Source: Acidobacterium sp.
Lineage (GTDB): Bacteria; Acidobacteriota; Terriglobia; Terriglobales; Acidobacteriaceae
Length of the DNA: 64,000 nucleotides
Reading direction: 5' to 3'
Assembly: GCA_003166955.1 (NCBI GenBank)
Contig: PMUI01000042.1
Span: 53,238-117,237, forward strand
In this document: positions 57,901 to 64,000 of the stretch, in pieces
Numbering within the stretch: position 1 is the first letter of the stretch
How the letters are laid out: each line of letters opens with the position of its first letter
The notes under the pieces: model-generated
What the model was told of the DNA's origin: nothing
Database searches by the model: none
The model's input: only the letters and a program-made list of their open reading frames with translations
Made by a program: the position numbers and the translations under genes

Positions 57901-58385
57901 TGACGCAGGCTGCTGCCAGCCTGTCGACCGCGTCGGCCGGCGGCGCAACCAATATCAAAGTCACCAGCGTGGAAGGCTTTGATGCCGGCGAGAAGATCAC
58001 GATTGATACCGGCGCGGACCTCGAGACCGCCGTCATCGCGACGGTTGGCACGGCGGGCGCTACCACCGTAGGCACCGCCACCGACGCGGGCGCGATTGTT
58101 ATCCCTGTCGCCAGCGCGATTGGGTTTCGCGACGACCAGACCATCACCATTGATGATGGCGCGAACTCTGAGACGGCGGTTGTTGCGTCTGTCAGGAGGT
58201 TCGGCCCCTCCACGATTACCGTCAGAGCGCAGCTCATTCATGCGCACGCCGCAGGCGCACAGGTCTCCGGTACCGGCATCACGCTGACCGCCGCATTGAC
58301 AAGGGCGCATGCCGCCGGGGCGCGAGTTAGCGACAACATTCCCACTCCCGGCGCGCCCAACCATTACTACCGAAGAGCTCATTAA
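54927..58385 (+). CDS. Secreted GH54 alpha-L-arabinofuranosidase B-like enzyme with lamin-tail and repeated beta-modules
   Basis: A large exported protein of 1152 residues. It has a signal peptide (MKTRIIPRLLLALALTAMSTPLMAQQ). The GH54 catalytic domain (about 35-380) starts CDIYAAAGDPCVAAHSTTRALYASYNGPLYQILR and includes CCFDYGNAE, with the vicinal cysteines and the Glu expected to be the nucleophile. An NEW3-like sandwich (about 400-500) and a lamin-tail domain (VNEFRIRSGPPSNPTDSFIELYNAG, about 500-560) follow. Then come five or six copies of a 40-60-residue module (TNIKVTSVSGISVGDKI type) to the end. It should release arabinose from plant arabinans or arabinoxylans. The arabinose-binding domain of fungal AbfB is absent. 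ATG 54927 follows AGGATC. Confidence 0.85.
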   Translation: MKTRIIPRLLLALALTAMSTPLMAQQAGAAPHVPPPRPKGPCDIYAAAGDPCVAAHSTTRALYASYNGPLYQILRQSDGKTLDIGVIEPVASPVPDAGGYADAAAQDKFCANTYCWITTIYDQSPKHNDLTQAPRGGFSGPAMGGLNNVPLADMAPITVMGHKVYGVFIEPGMGLREDDPKGTAVDDQAQGQYWVVNGQHYNSGCCFDYGNAEIDSRDDDNGTMETAYFGNSSGWFNGSSRGPWIMTDQENNLVGCVNPDGSKNCPNLQSISWRFVTAMAKGEPHHWTSMGGDAQHGVLSVIFDGQRVNATYDPMRKQGAILLGNGGDNSNSSQGTFYEGAMTAANTFPADATDQLVQANVVAAGYNVAALSLAQGSANATPPGLQTFSPRSSADTTLTFTNATGASAEGIKLSISAPGKQWTSVVTGSTDTSKTFTDPVAPGASVSATFKVTSGPEAFNGDLVGNVWWTNPASGRKQFETTAEKVRNVSPVRVNEFRIRSGPPSNPTDSFIELYNAGTRSVDISNWSLTQHPTQQAIFSAVKIPAGTKLDAGGFYLLGLSNSGLAAPARGGDTTLYVRSTTGISVGDTVSIGAGSSAETRKIAKIGTAANSNTTLWQPLPDGQAITIPAGSTNLPVTSVSGFAVGEKIAIGYGATYPVVAKAREQYEVATITAVGKSGTQAYLGADAPAGSTNIKVTSVSGISVGDKIRLDIDSVGHGIETVTVTNVGTQARHTNLAADASAGATRIKVRNVNGFAVGDKLTIGTPAKQETVTITAVGTLGSGGTGIDFSPALAQAHIDSEGAVIPGTGLDLAAPLKFAHAANLPFSDCGTGISFQPATAFAHSSDEPVQALGTGITIDRPLDHDHAIDAVVRDSADTTAGYQGTPAPNQWFGGPTLWTSAPFFDRTITLSAGSMVLRDASGLVVDSLNYGGLVDPWAAEGYQATSGSEQSGCYAPAPGAAAGFGPAAGANVSAGRLPDGADTDSNCTDFLTQAAASLSTASAGGATNIKVTSVEGFDAGEKITIDTGADLETAVIATVGTAGATTVGTATDAGAIVIPVASAIGFRDDQTITIDDGANSETAVVASVRRFGPSTITVRAQLIHAHAAGAQVSGTGITLTAALTRAHAAGARVSDNIPTPGAPNHYYRRAH

Positions 58386-59005
58386 GGCGCGGGTCGAGCG
58401 GCAACCTGCTGCACTATAGGATTATCTTCGGATCGATTGCGGAGGCGGGCCAGGGTACAGCCAGGCGGATGCCGGCGAAATCTACAACTTCGACCCACCG
58501 TCCACGGGAATACTGCCCTAGGTAATCCACCGAGCACCATCGGAGGCGAGAAACACAATCACGCAGGCGACATCATCCGGCTTGTCGAGAGCGCAAAATC
58601 AACTCGTCACTCATCGAGAGCTTTGGCACGGCCTCCGGTTCCGGACGGATTACCGGCTATCCGGAAGTTTCGACCTTCGGGGTGCAACCCGGTGAAATGT
58701 CCGTATATCCGACAACCATCCGGATTGCGGTCACCTCCGATTTGAGGCTCCCCCGCCCTGCTCCCTTGCGCCGCCTCTGATGGCCTGAAATCAGGAGGTC
58801 GGGCATGCCGGACCTTGTACAGATCGGGGTTCAGTCGTCGAAGCCGGCCACCCGCCGAGCTCCGAAGCCCCGCGCTGCAGTGTTCGAATTGCAGGTGTCA
58901 TTCTGGCATGGATGCTGATGGAATTTGGCGTCTCGGGCTATGTGGCTGTTACGGCTCACAGCCCCGCGATGTTGGTTCGGCATCGGCGTCGAAGCTCTGG
59001 GTTTT
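58386..59005. other. Intergenic region after the GH54 gene
   Basis: 620 bp without a supported gene. Short coding-like fragments occur (for example near 58440-58520), but no full frame. A degenerate REP-like pair lies at 58653-58713. The region may hold decayed coding DNA. Confidence 0.4.
58653..58713. repeat. REP-like hairpin, degenerate copy
   Basis: CCGGCTATCCGGAAGTTTCG (58653-58672) and AAATGTCCGTATATCCGAC (58695-58713) resemble the two arms of the hairpin at 60462-60500, but with several mismatches. Confidence 0.5.
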
Positions 59006-60094
59006 TCAGCTCTGCGGTCGCACCGCCCAGGCCAGACCGTCCGGTTCCCCGCCGACATCGAGGTGGCCAGTGACGGAGAGCGTCTTCAGATTCACGACCG
59101 CGATGTAGTCGTCCGGAGAGCAGGCAACAAATGCGCGATCTCCGACGGGGTCCATAAGAATGCCGGCAGCACCATGGCCGATCAGCACCTGCTTGATTTC
59201 CTTCCGCGACGCGGCGTCGTAGATGAAGAGATTGCCATTCCCGAGACTGGAGACCAGCACAAGCTTGCCATCGGGTGTGAATTTGAGCCGGTTGGCACCG
59301 AAGATCTTTGCGTCGAGCGTGGCCGTCACCTTTTTGCTGGCGATGTCGATGATCGAAAGCGTGCCGTCCTGCGCATCTGCCGTCCACAGCTCGCGGCCGT
59401 CCGGCGAGACGTCGAAGCCCTCGTCTCCCTTGCCTACCGGGATGATCGTCTCGTTCCAGTCCATGCGCGGTTGGCCGTTCCCGGGGGGCGTCGTCGGTGC
59501 GCCCGCGGGCGGATGCATGCCTGGCGGTGGTCCCATGGGAGGCAGCGTGACTTTCTCCAGAAGGGTCACCGTTCCGGAGCTGACATTCGTGGTGTAAATC
59601 TGCTTCTCGTCTGCGGTGACGTAGATCATGTGCGTCCGGTTCTGACCGGTCCCCATGATCCATTCGATCCTGGCCGTTGCTGGATCGTAGCGAGCGATCG
59701 CTTTCGCGCCCTCCGCTGTGAACCACAATTTCCCGCCGACCCAGGCCAGACCGTGGGGGCCGTTCAGCGCGCCGGTATCGATATCCGGCAGCGCTTTCTG
59801 CGCGACAAGGTCGATGACCGAGAGTGCGTGATAGCGGCCGCCGCCGTAGATCGAGACGTAGGCGGTGCGGCCATCGGCGGACGCAATTACCTCATGCGGG
59901 TCTGGCCCCACGGGAGCGCGCGCGATGACCTGTAAGGTGGCCGGATCGATAATGGCCAGTGTGTGGTTGCGCTTCGAGAGAGCCAGCAGCGACCGCTGCG
60001 GTGTGGACCGGGCGGAAACCTCGTGCGCGGCGCAGAGGAGCAACGGCAGCGCGGCACAGGATAGCAGAATCTGGATATTTCTGGATCGCATCAT
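59006..60094 (-). CDS. Secreted YncE-like beta-propeller protein
   Basis: A 362-residue exported protein with a signal peptide (MMRSRNIQILLSCAALPLLLCAAHEVSA). About seven propeller blades follow, of the YVTN/YncE type (DPHEVIASADGRTAYVSIYGGG, GDEGFDVSPDGRELWTADAQDGTLSIIDIASKKV, GANRLKFTPDGKLVLVSSL). A Pro/Gly/Met-rich insert sits near residue 195. Such proteins are periplasmic binding or scaffold proteins; the ligand is unknown. I use ATG 60094, which has GGAGGAG before it. The frame is open to 60196. Confidence 0.82.
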   Translation of the reverse strand: MMRSRNIQILLSCAALPLLLCAAHEVSARSTPQRSLLALSKRNHTLAIIDPATLQVIARAPVGPDPHEVIASADGRTAYVSIYGGGRYHALSVIDLVAQKALPDIDTGALNGPHGLAWVGGKLWFTAEGAKAIARYDPATARIEWIMGTGQNRTHMIYVTADEKQIYTTNVSSGTVTLLEKVTLPPMGPPPGMHPPAGAPTTPPGNGQPRMDWNETIIPVGKGDEGFDVSPDGRELWTADAQDGTLSIIDIASKKVTATLDAKIFGANRLKFTPDGKLVLVSSLGNGNLFIYDAASRKEIKQVLIGHGAAGILMDPVGDRAFVACSPDDYIAVVNLKTLSVTGHLDVGGEPDGLAWAVRPQS

Positions 60095-60564
60095 TGTTGC
60101 TCCTCCACTCGATGGGTCGGCTGCGGGCGCGGCTCGATTGAGATCAATGTATAGAAACGCACCGCTACCTGCATTCCGGCACCCTGGAATTGTCAAATCA
60201 GATGATGACGGAGATCCGGCGGTGGCAACCTGCCTCCACGACCCAGCAGGATGACATTACCCTGATCGTCGTGGACGTTGCCCAGTCACGCCGGAGCGCC
60301 CCCGCTGCTGGCATTGAAACAATCGGTAATGAAGCGCAGGTTTCAGCGTGAGTCGTCAGGAATCCGTAGATTGGACCGCACGCCACAAGCGATGAGCAGC
60401 TAAATCGCCAATGCATCGAGAGGGGGAACCACTGAAATTCCTTGGTTGTGGCCGTATCACCGGCCATACGGAAGTTTCGGGCTGTAATTTCCGTATTGCC
60501 GACCATGCCACAGCCGGTTCGATGAGCGCATCGGCCCTGTATGCAACAGTTTGATGTTTCGATG
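60095..60564. other. Intergenic region with a REP-like hairpin
   Basis: No gene supported. It contains the best-formed hairpin of the REP-like family (60462-60500) and the promoter region of the propeller gene on its left side. Confidence 0.45.
60462..60500. repeat. REP-like hairpin
   Basis: Arms GGCCATACGGAAGTT (60462-60476) and AATTTCCGTATTGCC (60486-60500) pair at 13 of 15 positions around a 9-nt loop; one of the two mismatches is a G-T pair in the RNA. Confidence 0.8.
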
Positions 60565-61983
60565 TCATGGATGCAGTTTCTGCTCTAAATCCGGCGCATA
60601 CAGCGGCTGGGCGTCGGCTTCCAATCGATGCGCCGCCGCCAGAGCCAATTGATAGGCGGCGCGTGCACTGTTTTTGTCGCCTAATGCCGTCTGGGCGTCT
60701 CCCAGGGCCATCTGCGCCAGCAAATTCTCCGGTTGCAAAGCGACCGCCCTCTTTGCCGCAACCAAAGCCTCTGCGGGCCTGTTCTGCCGCAGCAGGATTG
60801 TCGACTTCTGGACTGACGCCAGCGCCGCCGCTTCAGGCACATGGAAATCGCCACGGTAGACAAAGACACTGTGATCGATCTGCTCCGCCATCGGCACCCA
60901 CCGAAATCGTTCGAAGACATTCAACTGGTCGCTGGGCCAGTCACAGGCTTCCAGATCGTCGGCGCTTAACAGGAGGTTGCCATGAATGGTTTCTGGCACA
61001 TCGACGGGCAGGTTTTCATATCCGGTATGGGCCGTGGGCAGCGGGTGGCAGGGGATGCCGTAGGCTTGCGGACGAAGATCCGGGAAAGCGGAATAGGCGA
61101 ACCAGCACTCCTCGCCAGGATGGGCGTCCACCCATTGTTTGACGTGCGGCAGTTGCTGCGCCCAATCCACACTGGAATCGCTCAGGTATTTGTGTGTGTT
61201 CGCCGCTCCGCCCCAGGCTTCGTTGGCGTACGCCATCTCGGCCGGAAACACAGTCAGGGCGGAAACAACATGACACACCACCAATCCTCCACCGATCCAG
61301 ATCCAGCGCCAGTTGTGCTGCGCGAGCGCTGTTAGACCCGCGGCTGCCAGCAACGCGGCCAGCGGATACAGGAACAGAACATGACGAGTGCCGATGTTCA
61401 TGCCGCTGAGGATCGCCACAGCCAGATAGATAGCCCCAGGCACAACCAGGTACGCTACTTCTCTTCTGTGGCTGAGCCGTCCGCTGAACAGCGCAATCCC
61501 GGACATAACCACCAGACCGATCAAGCCCAGTGACGTCTTGATGGACAGCGCGACGGGGAAGTACCACCAAACACCGTGTGCATAGTCGTGCCCGAGCAGG
61601 AAGATGGGATACTGCTGCGATGCATAGTGGATGTCGGTCATGCCCATCAGCCAGGATTCCGGCAGCAACCGCCAGCTGGCGAGATGTCCTATGACCCAAC
61701 TGTTCATCCCCAGGAGCGGTGCAGCGTATTCGCTTAGCGTCGGGTTCATCACCAGCCCTGCCGGTCTGGCCGCATAGCGAAAACCGTAGAAAGCCCAGAG
61801 CACTGCGACCGCGAGGACCACGATGGCGGCAAATCCGCCCAACAGTGTCCCGGCCATCCGCTTGCGGTGTCCCGGTTCGGCACAGGCGATCTCTACCAGC
61901 GTCAATCCCAGCAGCATGGGGGCCAGCAAAATCCCGCTGTGCTTGGCCGACAGCGTGAGTCCAGCGGCCAGGCCCGTCAGCAA
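60565..61983 (-). pseudogene. 5'-truncated GT39/ArnT-like glycosyltransferase with C-terminal TPR
   Basis: The preserved 472 codons begin inside the membrane region (LTGLAAGLTLSAKHSGILL), which in full-length dolichyl-phosphate-mannose-type transferases comes after about 150-200 residues with the catalytic DE motif and several helices. Those are missing. Seven or so helices follow, then a soluble part (AWGGAANTHKYLSDSSVDWAQQL), and a TPR-like tail (NRPAEALVAAKRAVALQPENLLAQMALGDAQTALGD). The frame remains open upstream to about 62140 with no family sequence beyond WAVWLRATIRLL. Only a weak TTG start exists at 61983. It is probably a decayed gene. Confidence 0.7.
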
Positions 61984-62405
61984 CAGACGAATCGTGGCCC
62001 GAAGCCATACCGCCCAGCCCTGACCATCTGACGCGGGCGGCTGGAGACGCCAGCTACACCGTAGAGGGAGGTGAGCGCCCGCTGGAATAAATTTGTGTGC
62101 TCCCGCACCTGAAGTAGACGCAGTATTGAAGGGTAGGCATAACGATTCTCCTTTTCACAAGGGCCTCCGGTTACGCAGACGGAGGCCATTCTTTTTGTGC
62201 CTAGGCGAATGGTTTGCGTTATTGTGCAACGACAAAAGGCAGCCCGACCGGCCATGCGCGAACTTACCATCTCCTCTGTGCTGCAGATCGTCGTCGGCAT
62301 CACGGTACTTGTTTTTCAGACGATGATCCTGAAGCGTCTCGCTGTCTCGCCTTAGCAACATGCTCGTTATTGGACCAGCCACATTCAGTCACGCGCCGCG
62401 TTACC
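61984..62405. other. Intergenic region between the truncated transferase and the PAP2 gene
   Basis: Contains the upstream remnant of the transferase frame, an orphan terminator-like hairpin and two very short frames (28 and 33 codons) that I do not accept as genes. The 33-codon plus-strand frame at 62254-62355 would encode one hydrophobic helix. Confidence 0.4.
62162..62196 (+). terminator. Rho-independent terminator-like hairpin
   Basis: GGCCTCCG (62162-62169), 10-nt loop, CGGAGGCC (62180-62187), then ATTCTTTTT. It reads as a terminator on the plus strand, but no plus-strand gene ends before it. Confidence 0.5.
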
Positions 62406-63758
62406 TTAGTGAGAAGCCGCGGCCGCAGCTCTTCCCGCTGCCGCATAGAGGTTGAGGCGCGAGTAGACGCCGAACGGTGAGCCGTCGTCAAGAAAGCCGC
62501 CACCCGGCCCCTCGGTTTCGGTGAGAATTTGATTGGCCTGGTCAAGAGTCAGCGACGGAAAAGCGATTGTCAGCAAGTATCCGGCCTCTGGCACCAGTTT
62601 CGCAACGTCTTCTTTGCGGTTGGCATTAGAGGGGTAGACCACGGGCAGGTTGTAGGTCTGCGTGTCGGCATAAAAGGCCTCGTCGGCTGCGGGATTGCCC
62701 AGACGTCCGGTGTCCTCGCGCGAGCAGTCCTGCATCGTGTTGCCGCACGAGGTCTGCAGGATCGCGATCGCATCGGCGCGTGCTCTCCTGATGGCGCTCT
62801 GAAAATCCGTGGTTGCGGGAGCACCTTTGATGGTGAGGCCCATATAGAGCGGGTCATTTGCGAGAAGATGCGCCATGTCATAGAGAGCGAGGCTGCGTCC
62901 AGCCAGGACGTCCATTGCATAGTGTGCGCCGACGATGATGCGGTCATTGCCGTATTCGGCGGCGCGCGCCATCATCTGTTGGTATCTCTCCGGGACGAGC
63001 ACGGCGAGAATCAGGGCTCCGGCGTAGCCGTAAGTGGTGTGGCCGCTCGGGAAGGAGGGGCTGTTGATCAGGTTCGTCATGGGACCACGGTTGTAGACAG
63101 TGTTGTCAGCGGGGATATTGAAGTAATCGAGGCCGAGGATCTGCGACGTGCTTGGCTCGGTCTGGAACGGACGGGAGTCACCGTAGGCATCGGCGCCGGG
63201 GGCACCCGCTGGAAAGCCATAGCTCTTTCCGAAGATGTCGGTCTCGCCTTTGTTCTTCCTGAGGATTTCCATGGCTTCAGCGGAGACCGGCGCGTTGCCG
63301 TCCGTCGTCGCGTTGGCAAAGAAGAATTTGCCGGAGTTGGAATTCATTCCAGTGAGTGCGTTCGCGTAGGCGATCACATCGGCGACCGACTGCGACAGGT
63401 TGGTGCAATGGGTCTGATCGATGTAGTGAGCACGGGCGAGCCAGGCGGCGCCGAGGGTGGTGCCGAGTCCGTCCGCAAGCTCGACGAGGTTGTCGCGGGT
63501 GATGAAAGCATCGCGCAACGCCTGCTGCTGCTGCTCCGGGAAAGGCAGAAGCGTGGCCTGGCGGATGGCGCCGGTCTGGATGCCGCCGGTGACGGCGTAG
63601 TTCGCTGCGAGGGTGGCGTTGCCCTCCTTGCTGTTGGCCAGCACGGTGACGGGCGCGAGTCCTCTGAGGACGGCCATATCGGTCGCCGATTGCGCTCCAG
63701 CCTGGAGGGGCATGAGCGCGCCCAGCACTGCGAGGAACAAGAGCACTTTGCCTGTCAT
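62406..63758 (-). CDS. Secreted PAP2-family acid phosphatase
   Basis: A 450-residue exported protein with a signal peptide (MTGKVLLFLAVLGALMPLQAGAQS). The PAP2 active-site blocks are present: PSFPSGHTTYGYA, then GNDRIIVGAHYAMDVLAGR, matching PSGH and SRxxxGxHYxxDxxxG (with D-R in place of S-R). The first motif Lys-x6-Arg-Pro is less clear; FGKSYGFPAG and DSRPFQT are candidates. Such enzymes remove phosphate from small organic phosphates outside the cytoplasm; related proteins are vanadium haloperoxidases. It is longer than class A acid phosphatases, with an extra C-terminal 130 residues. A GAGGGAAG sequence precedes the ATG. Confidence 0.82.
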   Translation of the reverse strand: MTGKVLLFLAVLGALMPLQAGAQSATDMAVLRGLAPVTVLANSKEGNATLAANYAVTGGIQTGAIRQATLLPFPEQQQQALRDAFITRDNLVELADGLGTTLGAAWLARAHYIDQTHCTNLSQSVADVIAYANALTGMNSNSGKFFFANATTDGNAPVSAEAMEILRKNKGETDIFGKSYGFPAGAPGADAYGDSRPFQTEPSTSQILGLDYFNIPADNTVYNRGPMTNLINSPSFPSGHTTYGYAGALILAVLVPERYQQMMARAAEYGNDRIIVGAHYAMDVLAGRSLALYDMAHLLANDPLYMGLTIKGAPATTDFQSAIRRARADAIAILQTSCGNTMQDCSREDTGRLGNPAADEAFYADTQTYNLPVVYPSNANRKEDVAKLVPEAGYLLTIAFPSLTLDQANQILTETEGPGGGFLDDGSPFGVYSRLNLYAAAGRAAAAASH

Positions 63759-63920
63759 TACTTCCCTCTCAAACTCCCTTTGAGCTCTTTTGCACGCCTC
63801 AACCTACCACTAGAGCAACCGACACCCTAACGTATCGGGGCACGCGCGCGTGGTTCGCGGCGGAGCGGATTGGTAGCGCCAGACGCGCATGTGTTGCCTG
63901 GCCTCGTTAACGTCTGGATT

Positions 63921-63994
63921 GTCGGCAATACGGAAGTAACGACTATGACAACGCCGCGCGGGCCGATGTTGACCAATGCGTTATTTCCGTATTG
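63921..63994. repeat. REP-like inverted pair at the window edge
   Basis: GTCGGCAATACGGAAGTAAC (63921-63940) and GTTATTTCCGTATTG (63980-63994) are inverted copies (14 of 15 positions over the shared part), 39 nt apart. Confidence 0.78.
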
Positions 63995-64000
63995 TTTGAA

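Noticed and set aside
62054..62140. 28-codon minus-strand frame with AAAAGGAG before its ATG
   Set aside because: Good ribosome-binding site, but the product is not recognisable and it overlaps the open upstream remnant of the truncated transferase.
62254..62355. 33-codon plus-strand frame encoding one hydrophobic helix
   Set aside because: No ribosome-binding site and no context; such short hydrophobic frames arise by chance.

Overview
The window is a GC-rich, densely packed bacterial chromosome segment. The gene complement points to an Acidobacteriota bacterium, probably class Terriglobia: XrtA-type exopolysaccharide genes, a choice-of-anchor D lipoprotein, an MdtABC-like RND operon with glycine-rich inserts, DUF1259 and DUF1566 proteins, and a GH54 arabinofuranosidase. 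That placement is an inference from gene families, not from a marker gene. There is no rRNA, tRNA or CRISPR array that I can support.

Layout. (1) 1-11148, minus strand: a polysaccharide locus. In transcription order it holds a LuxR-type response regulator, a PilZ protein, a NusG-like antiterminator, an outer-membrane export protein, a beta-barrel protein, a Wzz/GumC-type chain-length protein, an XrtA-associated ATPase, a tyrosine autokinase, a sugar transferase with a degenerate GGDEF-like N-terminus, and a WbpB/WbpD/WbpE-like set for a diacetamido-sugar. The last gene runs off the left edge. (2) 11510-17199: a repetitive lipoprotein, a ThiO-like oxidase, citrate synthase and a HigBA-type toxin-antitoxin pair. 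(3) 17266-25519: gatC-gatA-CPBP protease operon, a 52-residue Cys-rich protein, gluQ, a glycosyltransferase, and small secreted or membrane proteins. (4) 25582-35064: a complete RND efflux operon (adaptor, two pumps, outer-membrane factor), every junction overlapping by 4 bp. (5) 35564-42059: an ABC exporter followed 16 bp later by a 1551-residue cyclic beta-1,2-glucan synthase-like protein that lacks the usual C-terminal GH94 domain. (6) 42536-50468: metH, a PPC-domain protein, an orphan nuoI, a VapBC pair and a class III aminotransferase.

(7) 50.5-64 kb looks accessory and repeat-rich. It holds a near-identical inverted repeat pair around a DUF1566 protein, a GCTTCCN heptamer array, and an intact IS1595-family element (52432-54427) with 25-bp perfect terminal inverted repeats, an 8-bp target duplication and passenger genes. 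It also has a modular GH54 enzyme, a YncE-like beta-propeller, a 5'-truncated GT39 glycosyltransferase, a PAP2 phosphatase, and several copies of a REP-like hairpin built on GTCGGCAATACGGAAGT.

The most interesting points are the ndvA/ndvB-like pair without GH94, a 39-bp palindromic in-frame insertion inside that synthase gene, the IS element with its frameshifted passenger, and several uncatalogued dispersed repeat families.
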